A DNA stretch of 64,000 bases from Ralstonia sp. NFACC01 (GTDB taxonomy: Bacteria > Pseudomonadota > Gammaproteobacteria > Burkholderiales > Burkholderiaceae), in the NCBI RefSeq assembly GCF_900115545.1, contig NZ_FOWV01000001.1, positions 744,001 to 808,000 on the forward strand. Reading direction: 5' to 3'. The position numbers and the translations under genes are program-made. Numbering within the stretch: the first letter of the stretch is position 1; every line of letters begins with the position of its first letter. Of this stretch, positions 16,153 through 24,592 are shown one piece after another. The notes under the pieces were generated by a model. That model was given only the letters and a program-made list of their open reading frames with translations, had not been told where the DNA came from and made no database searches.

Positions 16153-17079
16153 ATGAACACTGCAACGGCTGCCGCCATCACGGAATCGCAATTCGCCGAT
16201 CTGCCAAACGGCACGCGGCTGCATTACGCCAGCGCCGGCAAGCGTGGCGCGCCGCTGATGCTGTTCGTTCACGGCTTTCCGGAGTTCTGGTACGAGTGGG
16301 AAGCGCAGCTTGCTGCGTTTGGCGACACGCACTTTGCCGTGGCGCCCGACATGCGCGGCTACAACCTGTCGAGCAAGCCGGCCGCGGTGGATGCGTATCG
16401 CCCGAAGTTCCTGGTGCAGGATCTGACGCAGTTCATCACGGCGCTGGGCTACGAGCGCGCCATCGTGGTGGCGCACGATTGGGGCGGGGCGATCTGTTGG
16501 AACCTTGCCATCCAGCATCCGGAGTTGGTCGAGCGGCTGGTGATCGTCAATTCGCCGCATCCTTGGGTGTTTGCGAATGCGCTGCTCAGCGATCCGGCGC
16601 AGCAGGCCTCATCGGCGTATATGAACTGGCTGCGCCAGCCGGGTTCGGAAGACGCGCTCGCCGCAAACGACTTCGAAAAGCTTGAAGGTTTCTTTCACGG
16701 CATGGGGCAGCCGGTGGCGGAATGGTTCACGCGCGAGGTGCGAGCGCGCTATCACACGGCCTGGAGCCAGCCGGGTGAGGGTGGCTCCCACGGCCTGACC
16801 GGTGGCGTGAACTACTACCGCGCCTCACCGTTGCATCCGCCCACGGAGGGCGTTGCGCCGTTGCGCATCGACCAGATGCCGCCCGAGGCGTTTGTCGTAA
16901 AGGTGCCTACGCTCGTGATCTGGGGCGAGATGGACATGGCGCTGCCGAAAAGCCTGCTCAATGGGCTGGAGCGTTTCATTCCCGACATGCGCCTGGAGCG
17001 CATCCCCAATGGCACGCACTGGGTCGTGCACGAACAACCGGAGCGCATTACCGCGCTGATCCGGTCGTTCGTTTCCTGA
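16153..17079 (+). CDS. Alpha/beta hydrolase, epoxide-hydrolase-like
   Basis: A 308-aa cytoplasmic hydrolase. The oxyanion motif HGFPEFW is at 40-46. The nucleophile is an aspartate, D109 in AHDWGGA, as in epoxide hydrolases and fluoroacetate/haloalkane dehalogenases, rather than the serine of esterases. The acid lies in WGEMDMALP and the base histidine in NGTHWVVHEQP. The lid has GGVNYYRAS, which could supply the epoxide-activating tyrosines. It is the last gene of the plus-strand run and ends 13 bp before the convergent alcohol dehydrogenase stop. Epoxide hydrolase is the best reading; dehalogenase is the alternative. Confidence 0.88.
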   Translation: MNTATAAAITESQFADLPNGTRLHYASAGKRGAPLMLFVHGFPEFWYEWEAQLAAFGDTHFAVAPDMRGYNLSSKPAAVDAYRPKFLVQDLTQFITALGYERAIVVAHDWGGAICWNLAIQHPELVERLVIVNSPHPWVFANALLSDPAQQASSAYMNWLRQPGSEDALAANDFEKLEGFFHGMGQPVAEWFTREVRARYHTAWSQPGEGGSHGLTGGVNYYRASPLHPPTEGVAPLRIDQMPPEAFVVKVPTLVIWGEMDMALPKSLLNGLERFIPDMRLERIPNGTHWVVHEQPERITALIRSFVS

Positions 17080-17092
17080 GCACCTGCGTTAG

Positions 17093-18241
17093 TTACATCG
17101 ACTCCGCCAGCATGCGGCGGTAGTCGTCTGCCGTGGCGATGCGCGGGTTGGTCTTGTGGCAATGGTCGAGCAGGGCGCCTTCCACCACGTGTTCCAACGC
17201 ATCTTCCGGCACGCCCATCTGGCGCAGTCCGGTCGGCAGGCCGAGGCGCGCCGTCAGGTCATGCACCGCCTGGGCGAGGTCCGCGCCGGCCGGCAGGTTC
17301 ATCACGCGGCGCATGCGCGCATAGCGGTTGTCTCGCACCACCGTCTCGGCCGTCTCGTTGAAGCGCAGCACCGCCGGCAACACCACCGCGTTGAGCGTGC
17401 CGTGATGCAGCCCCGTTTTGCCATCGACTTTGACGCCGCCGAGCGGGTGCGACAACGAATGCACGCACCCCAGCCCCTTCTGAAACGCCATCGCGCCCTG
17501 CATCGACGCGCTCATCATGTTCAGCCGCGCATCGCGGTCAGCGCCATCGCGCGTGGCGCGCTCGATGTTGGCCCACGCACGCTCGAGGCCATCCAGCGCA
17601 ATGCCGTCCGCAGGCGGGTTGAATGCGGGTGCGAGAAAGGTTTCGATGCAATGCGCAATCGCATCCATGCCGGTGGCGGCCGTCAGCGCGGGCGGCAGAC
17701 CCAGCGTCAGTTCCGCATCGCAGATGGCTGACTTGGGCAGCAGGTGCCACGAGTGGAAGCCAAGCTTGCGGCCGTCTTCCAGAATGATGATCGCGCCACG
17801 TGCCACCTCGCTACCCGTACCGGCCGTGGTGGGGATCGCAATCAACGGCGCCGCCGCTTCGGTGATCTTCGTGCTGCCGCCCTCGATGGTCGCGTAGGTG
17901 GTGAGTGGCTCCGGATGCGTTGCCGCAATCGCAATCCCCTTGGCCAAATCGATCGACGAACCGCCGCCGATGGCGATCAGCCCGTCGCAACCGGCGTCTT
18001 TGTATTGCGCGGTGGCTTTGAGCACCATCGCCTCGGTCGGGTTGGAAGGCGTCTCGTCGAACACGGTGACGGGCAGGCCGCCCGTGGCGTCAATCGCGCG
18101 CTGTGCAAGACCGGCGGCAGCCACGCCTTTGTCGGTCACGATCATCGGCCGGCGGATGCCGACGCGTGCGCATTCGCTTTTCAGTTCATTGACGGTGCCA
18201 AAACCAAGGTGGACGTGGGTGAGGTAGAAGATGAGGGCCAT
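17093..18241 (-). CDS. Iron-containing alcohol dehydrogenase
   Basis: A 382-aa NAD(P)-dependent group III alcohol dehydrogenase. The nucleotide-binding motif GGGSSIDLAKG lies near residues 91-101. Metal-ligand regions are GMDAIAHCIETFLAP, GCVHSLSHPLGG and HHGTLNAVVLP. ATG is preceded by CGGAGAC. It is transcribed toward the epoxide-hydrolase-like gene and away from the HSL esterase. The 109-bp divergent gap with that esterase carries a perfect 12-bp palindrome, so both could be controlled together. Likely oxidises an alcohol released by ester or epoxide hydrolysis, or runs in the reductive direction. Confidence 0.92.
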   Translation of the reverse strand: MALIFYLTHVHLGFGTVNELKSECARVGIRRPMIVTDKGVAAAGLAQRAIDATGGLPVTVFDETPSNPTEAMVLKATAQYKDAGCDGLIAIGGGSSIDLAKGIAIAATHPEPLTTYATIEGGSTKITEAAAPLIAIPTTAGTGSEVARGAIIILEDGRKLGFHSWHLLPKSAICDAELTLGLPPALTAATGMDAIAHCIETFLAPAFNPPADGIALDGLERAWANIERATRDGADRDARLNMMSASMQGAMAFQKGLGCVHSLSHPLGGVKVDGKTGLHHGTLNAVVLPAVLRFNETAETVVRDNRYARMRRVMNLPAGADLAQAVHDLTARLGLPTGLRQMGVPEDALEHVVEGALLDHCHKTNPRIATADDYRRMLAESM

Positions 18242-18325
18242 GCTGTCTCCGGAGGGTGTTTGTCTGCGTCGCCCGTCTTGCCGTGCGGGCGTGGTTCAAT
18301 GGATACTCCGATGATAGCCAAATTA

Positions 18326-18337
18326 GAACGATCGTTC
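18326..18337. promoter_or_regulatory. Palindromic operator GAACGATCGTTC, probably TetR-family
   Basis: A perfect 12-bp palindrome (extended: AGAACGATCGTTCAG) ends 13 bp before the HSL esterase ATG, in the divergent gap with the alcohol dehydrogenase. GAACG/CGTTC arms are typical of TetR-type fatty-acid regulators such as PsrA/FadR-like proteins. A partly matching TTGAACGACCGT lies in the promoter at 3192. No TetR gene is in the window. Confidence 0.6.
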
Positions 18338-18350
18338 AGTTCTCGCCCTC

Positions 18351-19331
18351 ATGCAGCACCCGTCTCTCGACTCGCACGTCGCCCAGTTACTCGATCTGGT
18401 GGCGCGTGCCAAGCGTCCGCCGTTGAATGCACTTGATCCAGCCGACGCCAAGATCGCCTACGAAAAGAGCAGTCCCATTGTCGACATCCCGGCCATCCCG
18501 CTGGAAGCCGTGCACGACCTGACGGTGCCGGCGCGCGACGGCCATGCCATCCCCATTCGCACATACGCGGCGCGCGAAGCCAACTGGGCAGATCCATTGC
18601 CGTTACTGGTGTATTTCCACGGCGGCGGTTTTACCGTGGGCAGCATCAAGACGCACGATCAGCTTTGCCGGTCGCTGGCGGCCAAATCAGGCGCAATGGT
18701 GTTGTCGGTGGATTACCGGCTTGGGCCGGAGTGGAAATTTCCCACCGCGGCGAACGACGCGTTTGACGTGCTTCAGTGGGTGTTCGATGAAGCCGCCACC
18801 ATCGGCGCCGACCCGGCACGCATCGCTTTCGGCGGCGACAGCGCGGGCGGAACGCTGGCCGCAGTGACTGCCATCGAGGCACGCAACCGCGGCCTGGCAC
18901 CAGTGCTGCAACTGCTGATCTATCCGGGTACCACCGCGCGTGAATCCACGCCGTCGCACCGCGAGTTTGCCGAGGGCTACTTGCTCACGCAGGAGATGAT
19001 CCACTGGTTCTTCTCGCAATACCTGCGCAGTGATGCCGACCGCGACGACTGGCGTTTTGCCCCGCTGGATGCCGGTGGCCACGGCGCAGACGTCACAGGC
19101 GTGTGCCCCGCGTGGATTGCCGTGGCCGGCTTCGACCCGATCCGCGACGCAGGCATCGGCTACGCCAACAAGCTGCGCGCTGCAGAGGTCCCGGTCGAGC
19201 TGAAACTGTACGAAGGCATGATTCACGACTTCTTCAAGATCGGGCGCTTCGTGCCAGCCGTCGAAGACGCGCACCGCGATGCTGCAAACGCACTACGCCG
19301 CGCCTTCGGCACCGAGACCGAATCCCCCTGA
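18351..19331 (+). CDS. Alpha/beta hydrolase, hormone-sensitive-lipase (HSL) family esterase
   Basis: A 326-aa carboxylesterase. The HSL oxyanion motif HGGG is at residues 90-93 (YFHGGGFTVGS). Nucleophile Ser164 lies in GDSAGG, with a C-terminal aspartate in AGFDPIRDAG and histidine in GMIHDFF. It is likely a cytoplasmic short/medium-chain acyl esterase. There is no clear Shine-Dalgarno, and the palindromic operator is only 13 bp upstream, so the transcript may have a very short leader. A thioesterase gene follows after 22 bp and an acetyltransferase gene after that, giving a three-gene unit. Confidence 0.92.
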   Translation: MQHPSLDSHVAQLLDLVARAKRPPLNALDPADAKIAYEKSSPIVDIPAIPLEAVHDLTVPARDGHAIPIRTYAAREANWADPLPLLVYFHGGGFTVGSIKTHDQLCRSLAAKSGAMVLSVDYRLGPEWKFPTAANDAFDVLQWVFDEAATIGADPARIAFGGDSAGGTLAAVTAIEARNRGLAPVLQLLIYPGTTARESTPSHREFAEGYLLTQEMIHWFFSQYLRSDADRDDWRFAPLDAGGHGADVTGVCPAWIAVAGFDPIRDAGIGYANKLRAAEVPVELKLYEGMIHDFFKIGRFVPAVEDAHRDAANALRRAFGTETESP

Positions 19332-19353
19332 CGAAAGCACAAAAGGAGACCGC

Positions 19354-19791
19354 ATGGCGATCGAGGATTTCCGCCACAGCACGCCCCTGCGCGTACGCTG
19401 GGCCGAAGTCGATGCGCAGAGCATCGTCTTCAACGGCCACTACCTGCTGTACGCCGATGTGTGCATCACCGAATACTGGCGCAGCATCGGCGTGCGGTAT
19501 CCGGTGGATGTGGTCGACACCTTTGGCGTGGATTTCTACGTGGTCAAATCCACGCTCGAATATCATGCCTCCGCGCGCTTTGACGATGAGCTGGACCTGC
19601 GCTGCCGTGTGGCGCGTCTGGGCCGCTCCAGCATGCGCTTTATCATCGAGATGTATCGCGCAGACGAACACCTCGTCACCGGCGAGGTCATCTATGTGTG
19701 TGCCGACCCTGCCACCCAGACCTCCGCGCCGATTCCCGACACGCTGCGCGAGCGCATCCTTAACTTTGAAGTTCTGAAGCCTGAAGTGTGA
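19354..19791 (+). CDS. 4HBT-type acyl-CoA thioesterase (FadM/YbgC-like)
   Basis: A 145-aa hotdog protein with the YbgC/FadM motif RWAEVDAQSIVFNGHYL. Asp20 is the expected catalytic aspartate, followed by the usual N-x-x-Y arrangement. AAAAGGAGACC gives a good ribosome binding site for this ATG; the longer upstream frame overlaps the esterase and is not homologous. It probably hydrolyses acyl-CoA that cannot continue through beta-oxidation. Coupled with the esterase upstream (22 bp) and the acetyltransferase 9 bp downstream. Confidence 0.9.
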   Translation: MAIEDFRHSTPLRVRWAEVDAQSIVFNGHYLLYADVCITEYWRSIGVRYPVDVVDTFGVDFYVVKSTLEYHASARFDDELDLRCRVARLGRSSMRFIIEMYRADEHLVTGEVIYVCADPATQTSAPIPDTLRERILNFEVLKPEV

Positions 19792-19800
19792 GAACTGAGC

Positions 19801-20253
19801 ATGACTGCCCCTGAATCTGTCCGCCCGCTTGCCGGTGTTGAAGTTGCCCGCTGGGACGCCGTGCGCGAAGAAGCGCGCGCCATCCGCTACGACGTGTTCG
19901 TCACTGAACAAGGTGTGCCCGTTGAACTGGAATGGGACGCGTGGGATGACCAGTGCTGGCACGCGCTGGCACACGACACGGCCGGGCGCGCTGTCGCCAC
20001 GGGCCGCCTGCTGCCCGACGGCCATATCGGCCGGATGGCGGTGCGCAAGGAGGCGCGGGGCACGGGCGTTGGCGCGCGCGTGCTGGACGCCTTGATCGAC
20101 AAGGCGCAGTCGCTCGGTTACCCCGAGCTGATCCTGAACGCGCAAACCCACGCCATGCCGTTCTATGTACGTGCGGGCTTTACGGCCGAGGGCGAAGAGT
20201 TTGAAGAGGCCGGCATTCCGCACCGGACCATGCGCCGCGTGCTTACACGTTGA
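19801..20253 (+). CDS. GNAT family N-acetyltransferase
   Basis: A 150-aa acetyl-CoA-dependent acetyltransferase of the ElaA/YitI-like type. It has VFVTEQGVPVELEWDAWD near residues 37-54, the acetyl-CoA loop region RMAVRKEARGTGVGARVL (R/Q-x-x-G-x-G/A as RGTGVG) and a C-terminal FYVRAGF. It starts 9 bp after the thioesterase stop and overlaps the convergent LysR gene end by 11 bp. Substrate unknown. Confidence 0.88.
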   Translation: MTAPESVRPLAGVEVARWDAVREEARAIRYDVFVTEQGVPVELEWDAWDDQCWHALAHDTAGRAVATGRLLPDGHIGRMAVRKEARGTGVGARVLDALIDKAQSLGYPELILNAQTHAMPFYVRAGFTAEGEEFEEAGIPHRTMRRVLTR

Positions 20254-21148
20254 TGTCCTGGGCCGCCCTCGCAATGGCTGCGATGGCCACCTGCGCTGCC
20301 GGCGACGCGGTTCTGCCGTGCAGCCGCACTATCCCCGTCGTGGATGGCGGCGATAACCAACCCTTCACCGTCAGCCGCACCAGCGCGCCGCTTTCCAGCT
20401 CTTCCCGCACGGCGGCGTCCGTGGCTCCCAGCACGGTATCCGTTGTGAGTGCCACCATCTTCAATACGCCGTAGTTGTCGCACTCCAGCGCGATGCTGGC
20501 CTCCTGACCTGCCGGCAGGCCAAGCAGCATCGCCAGCTCCACCTTTGACGGGCTCAGGAGTTTCGGTACGGCAATGCCGTATTCCCAGACTTCACGCAGC
20601 GTATGCGTGCGCCCCGCAAGCGGGTGTCCAGCCCGCACGTAGAGGTGAGGGGGCTGGCCTCCAATCAATTGGATATCGAGCGCGGCGTCTTTCGGCATGT
20701 CGCGCACATCGGCGGCGAAGAACTCGATGCTCTCGCTTCGCAGGCTCTCTAGCAGTTGCACCCAATTGCCGACTTCCATGCGCAGTGCGACTTGGGGATG
20801 CTGCTGCCGCAATTCCTGCAGTGCCCGGGGCATGAGCGTTGCCGTCAGCAGCGGGCCGACACCGAAGGCCGTGTCGCCGAGTTGGCTGTCGCGATACAGA
20901 TCAACGTCGCGTTGCAGGCAGCGCGCCTCGAACAGCAGGCGCCGCGCGCGTTCGATGACGAACTCGCCGGCGGGCGTGGGGCGCACGTCGCCGGTTTCGC
21001 GATCAAACAGGCGGATGCCGAGATCATCCTCGACCGCCTGGATGCTCCGGCTGAATGCGGGCTGGCTCAGATGCACCGCTTGCGCGGCACGCGCGAAGTG
21101 CAGCGTATCGGCGAGAGCTACGACGTGACCCAGGCGGCGCAAATCCAT
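20243..21148 (-). CDS. LysR-family transcriptional regulator
   Basis: A 301-aa LTTR. The winged helix-turn-helix spans residues 1-60 (LHFARAAQAVHLSQPAFSRS), followed by the linker helix and a periplasmic-binding-protein-like effector domain (about 90-295). It is divergent from the fatty acid hydroxylase gene across 100 bp, the usual layout for an LTTR and its target. The gap contains TGCAT...ATGCA arms around 21157-21188 that could belong to its binding site. Effector unknown. Confidence 0.9.
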   Translation of the reverse strand: MDLRRLGHVVALADTLHFARAAQAVHLSQPAFSRSIQAVEDDLGIRLFDRETGDVRPTPAGEFVIERARRLLFEARCLQRDVDLYRDSQLGDTAFGVGPLLTATLMPRALQELRQQHPQVALRMEVGNWVQLLESLRSESIEFFAADVRDMPKDAALDIQLIGGQPPHLYVRAGHPLAGRTHTLREVWEYGIAVPKLLSPSKVELAMLLGLPAGQEASIALECDNYGVLKMVALTTDTVLGATDAAVREELESGALVRLTVKGWLSPPSTTGIVRLHGRTASPAAQVAIAAIARAAQDINV

Positions 21149-21248
21149 GGCGTTGCGTTCTGTGCATCAAATAGATGTTCATTATGCATTGGACGCATTG
21201 GCGACGCACTTCTAGGCTTGTCTGCACAACAAAAGCGAGGAGACACCA

Positions 21249-22157
21249 ATGAGTTCGCATATGGAGCACGCGCTGATCGTCGCCTGTATCCTAGGATTTG
21301 CCGTCATGGAGTTCGTGACACGGCGCTACCAGGCCAACGTGCGCGGCCGGGCAACCGCCAACGATGCCTGGCTCGAGGTGCTGATGTTTATCAGCCTCGT
21401 CGCCGTCACCCAGCCGATCGCGCTCTTGGGAAGCAATGCCCTGTGCAAGTGGCTCATTCCGGCGCAGCACAACGCGTGGGCGGATCTGCCCTGGTGGGCG
21501 ATGACCGGGCTGCTGCTCATCGGTGACGACCTCACGCAATACCTCTGGCACCGTGCTTCGCACACGCCGCTGCTGTGGCCGCTGCACCGCGCGCATCACA
21601 GCGCGTCGTACATGAGCGTGCGCATTACGTACCGCAACAACTTTTTCTACTACCTGATGATGCCGGGGCTGTGGATCGGTGGCGTGGCCGTGTATCTGGG
21701 CTTTGGACCTGTCTATGCGGCGTATCTGGTCGTCAAGTTGGCCGTCATTGTGGGCGCGCATTGCGCCTGGCCGTGGGATGCACCGCTGTATCGCGTCCGC
21801 GCGCTGCGCCCGCTGATGTGGGTGGTCGAGCGGACGATTTCCACACCTGCCACGCATTGGGCGCATCACGCGCTGACCAACGCCGATGGCATCGGCCACT
21901 ACAAGGGCAATTTCGGCAACCTGCTGTTCTTCTGGGATGTGCTGTTCGGCACCGCGCATATCACGCGCAAATATCCCGCGAAGATTGGTCTGCAGGACGA
22001 CGTGCTGTTCGGCGCCGAACGGTGGACGGCGCAGATGTTCTATCCGCTGGTGCAGTCCAGGCGCGAACATTCTGCATTGCGCCCGGGCGGCGCTGCCGTC
22101 ACCGAAATGGAAATGAAAATGGATCAGAGCGCCAGCGCCAAGCAGGAAGCGGCCTGA
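21249..22157 (+). CDS. Sterol desaturase / fatty acid hydroxylase superfamily membrane protein
   Basis: A 302-aa integral membrane di-iron oxygenase. Three histidine boxes are visible: HRASH (HX3H), HRAHH (HX2HH) shortly after it, and HWAHH (HX2HH) near residue 204. Hydrophobic segments lie at about 5-25, 45-70, 135-160 and 165-180. GAGGAGACACC precedes the ATG. It is predicted to use O2 to hydroxylate or desaturate a lipid at the inner membrane. The divergent LysR regulator suggests inducible expression. The actual product (for example a hydroxylated ornithine lipid or fatty acid) cannot be told. Confidence 0.9.
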   Translation: MSSHMEHALIVACILGFAVMEFVTRRYQANVRGRATANDAWLEVLMFISLVAVTQPIALLGSNALCKWLIPAQHNAWADLPWWAMTGLLLIGDDLTQYLWHRASHTPLLWPLHRAHHSASYMSVRITYRNNFFYYLMMPGLWIGGVAVYLGFGPVYAAYLVVKLAVIVGAHCAWPWDAPLYRVRALRPLMWVVERTISTPATHWAHHALTNADGIGHYKGNFGNLLFFWDVLFGTAHITRKYPAKIGLQDDVLFGAERWTAQMFYPLVQSRREHSALRPGGAAVTEMEMKMDQSASAKQEAA

Positions 22158-22169
22158 GCGGCGGGCCGC

Positions 22170-22985
22170 TTACGTATCGGCGTGCGTGACGGTATCGAGC
22201 ACGCCGAGGTAGCGCGTCTCACCAATCTGGCCTTCCGCGTCGAAGCGGCGCTCGGTCACGTCAAAGCAGCCGTCGTGACGGATGCGTACGATCGTGCTGG
22301 CGCGCGTGCCATAGCGCGGCGAGCGGATGAAGGCGGCGGAAAGCAGCTTCTCCCATTCGGGGGCCACGCCCGTGGCGGGTAGGGAGGCGGTCGGCGCTTC
22401 ACGGGTTTCCGAAAGCAGATCGAGATAGCGCGCCACATCCAGGGCGTTGCCGTGCCGGCCCGTGTCTGCGGCCAGGGCCTCGGCAAAGGCGGCCATGCGA
22501 TGCCGCACCTTGAACCACGGCGTATCGAGCAATGCATTGGACAGCCCGTACAGGCCGGGCGCGAGCTTGCGTGGCGCTTCTGCGCGGTTGCTCGTCCACC
22601 AGAGTTCGTCGCGGGTGGCGGTCAGCAGGTTGTACCCGTTGTATGCACGGTCGCGAGCGGTGAGGCTATCGAGATAGGCGGGCACCGACATATCGTCCGC
22701 CGTCAGGAAATTCGAGACGAGTTCCCCGCGCGAGCGCGCATCGGGCCGGCGCTCGGACGGCGCACGGTAATTCGTCAGCGCGGCAAAGCGGCCGTCACGC
22801 GTCATGCCCATCCACGTACCTGCGTGACCGACCACCTGGGCCATGTCACGCCCAGCCAGCACGTTGGGCGCGTCGCTCCACCACGCAAGCGGCGCGGCAG
22901 GGCGGTCATAGAATTCGTCCCGGTTGGCGGCCACCACCAGTGCGTAGTCGGGGTGGGCGTGCCAGGCCGTGAGAATCAAACACAT
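22170..22985 (-). CDS. NRDE family protein (TANGO2-like)
   Basis: A 271-aa protein starting MCLILTAWHAHPDY, with Cys2 immediately after Met as in Ntn-hydrolase-like NRDE proteins and the NRDE motif itself at residues 21-24 (AANRDEFYDRP). The start was chosen for that Cys2 even though the frame is open 13 codons further. Homologous to eukaryotic TANGO2; the biochemical role is not firmly known, with haem/lipid handling proposed. It is convergent with the hydroxylase gene, 12 bp apart. Confidence 0.92.
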   Translation of the reverse strand: MCLILTAWHAHPDYALVVAANRDEFYDRPAAPLAWWSDAPNVLAGRDMAQVVGHAGTWMGMTRDGRFAALTNYRAPSERRPDARSRGELVSNFLTADDMSVPAYLDSLTARDRAYNGYNLLTATRDELWWTSNRAEAPRKLAPGLYGLSNALLDTPWFKVRHRMAAFAEALAADTGRHGNALDVARYLDLLSETREAPTASLPATGVAPEWEKLLSAAFIRSPRYGTRASTIVRIRHDGCFDVTERRFDAEGQIGETRYLGVLDTVTHADT

Positions 22986-23113
22986 GAGCACTTCCTTTGA
23001 ACATGCCGCGCAACGAACGGCCAATGGTCAATGTGACGACCTGGGTTGCGCGGGCTTCGGCCAAGCATAGCAGCCTGCCGAATTTTTGCGATGCCGATTG
23101 CGGCAGGGCGCCG

Positions 23114-23404
23114 TCAACTGTTTTCTAGATCGACAAACAGCTCTGCATGGCGTTCACCCGCGACGAATTCACGCGGGCCGCCGGTTTCCCACAGGGCCGC
23201 CAGCGTGGCAGCAAATGCGGGCGGTACGTCGGCGTAGGACTCCATCCACGTGGCCTGGCCGTCGCGTGTTTCCGGACGGCGCATCAATGCGCCTGCCACG
23301 CCCGTCGCTTCTTCCACGGTATCGAGCCAACGCTGCCAGCGCGGTAGCGCAACGGCGGCGTCATGCTCGGCGATGCGGAAGTAGACGAACAGGTGGTCGG
23401 CCAT
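23114..23404 (-). CDS. DUF4936 family protein
   Basis: A 96-aa cytoplasmic protein (MADHLFVYFRIAEHDAAV...) of a betaproteobacterial family usually found beside ygfZ, as here (14 bp from the ygfZ stop). It has a ferredoxin-like antiparallel pattern with two conserved stretches, WMESYADVP and R-rich HxE. No known activity. The longer same-frame open stretch to the right lies antisense inside ygfZ and is not coding. Confidence 0.8.
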   Translation of the reverse strand: MADHLFVYFRIAEHDAAVALPRWQRWLDTVEEATGVAGALMRRPETRDGQATWMESYADVPPAFAATLAALWETGGPREFVAGERHAELFVDLENS

Positions 23405-23418
23405 GATGGAGTCCGGTG

Positions 23419-24459
23419 TCAGGCGTTTTCTGAAACGGGAATGACGTACGGCAGGTTTTGCAACGTCAGCACCGGCCCGTCCGGCGTGGCCAGGTGGATG
23501 ACAGTGTCGAGCGCGTCCAGCTTCAGCTCGACCAGCAGGTCGGTGCCGCCATCCGGCGCCATGGCTGCGTTGACCACCATGCCGCACGGTTGGTTCGGAT
23601 CGGTCGCGCTGTAGACCTCGGCACCGGCCGACGTGGGTGCATTCACGTGCGCACGATGCATGCGCCGCTTGAGCGTGCCGCGATACTGGCTGCGCGCCAC
23701 GATTTCCTGCCCCGGGTAGCAGCCCTTGCGGAAATCGACGCCGCCCAGCAACTCCAGATTCACCATCTGCGGCACGAACTGTTCCTGCGTGGGCAGGGTG
23801 ATGTGCGGCACACCCGCTTGCAGGCTCAGCCAGTCCCACACTTCGGTGCCCACCAACGACAGGCGCGACGACAGCGTCTTCCAAGCGTCCTGGAAGTGCT
23901 CGGCATGGACCATCCATTGATAGCGGGGGCGTCCGCCAGCATCCGGCAGGCGGACGACCGCGCCGAACTGCTGCCCCACCGTGGCGGGCTGCTGCGCCAC
24001 CGCGTTGACCGTATCCGGTTCAGGCAACACGGCGCCGGCCTCGCGCAACGCTTCCGCCGCATCGGGCCCGGCGACGCCGACGGCGATGAACTCATCCATC
24101 GGGCGCAGCTTGGCCTTGGCGCGCAGCACGAACATCGACAGGCGCTTGGTCAACGCCGGAGCGATCGCCTTGTCTGTCTGCAGCACGATCGTATCGGCCT
24201 GACGCCACACCAGCAGCGTGGCCAGCAGCCGTCCCTTGGGCGAGCAATAGCCGGCCAGGCGCGCCTGGTTCAAGCCCAAGCCGGTGACGGCATTGGTGAG
24301 CTGGTTATGCAGGAATTCGGCCGCATCGGCGCCTTCCACGGCGATGCGCGCAAGATCGGTCGGTGCGCAGAGCACGCTGCCGCGCGTGGCGGCGTCAAAT
24401 TGCACGTCGAGCGGGGGAAAGCTCAGCGTATCGACAAAATCGTGGAAGACATCGTTCAT
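23419..24459 (-). CDS. ygfZ: Folate-binding Fe-S cluster maintenance protein YgfZ
   Basis: A 346-aa protein of the GcvT-like aminomethyltransferase fold, which supports assembly or repair of certain Fe-S enzymes in a folate-dependent way. The diagnostic motif KGCYPGQEIVARSQYRG, with its essential cysteine, is near residues 240-256. The ATG (MNDVFHDFVDTL) agrees with family starts. It is divergent from mltG and followed by the DUF4936 gene 14 bp on. Confidence 0.92.
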   Translation of the reverse strand: MNDVFHDFVDTLSFPPLDVQFDAATRGSVLCAPTDLARIAVEGADAAEFLHNQLTNAVTGLGLNQARLAGYCSPKGRLLATLLVWRQADTIVLQTDKAIAPALTKRLSMFVLRAKAKLRPMDEFIAVGVAGPDAAEALREAGAVLPEPDTVNAVAQQPATVGQQFGAVVRLPDAGGRPRYQWMVHAEHFQDAWKTLSSRLSLVGTEVWDWLSLQAGVPHITLPTQEQFVPQMVNLELLGGVDFRKGCYPGQEIVARSQYRGTLKRRMHRAHVNAPTSAGAEVYSATDPNQPCGMVVNAAMAPDGGTDLLVELKLDALDTVIHLATPDGPVLTLQNLPYVIPVSENA

Positions 24460-24480
24460 GGTGTGCGGGGCCGCCTTAGA

Positions 24481-24509
24481 TTGACCGGTATTATATTGGG
24501 CTGTCTAAC
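24481..24509 (+). promoter_or_regulatory. Candidate promoter for the mltG-tmk-holB operon
   Basis: TTGACC (24481-24486), 17-bp spacer, TCTAAC (24504-24509), about 80 bp before mltG. On the opposite strand a perfect TATAAT (24495 to 24490) could serve ygfZ, though without a good -35. The two would overlap. Confidence 0.45.
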
Positions 24510-24592
24510 AGGCAGCTTGTGCCCTATCTATCCATTTCAAGAGTGCGGAAATCGCCGGGGTCAGCCGGCTCCGCACGCAGATTCACAACAGA

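Noticed and set aside
23405-23917. N-terminal extension of the DUF4936 protein
   Set aside because: It lies inside ygfZ on the same strand in another frame. MADHLF at 23404 is the family start.
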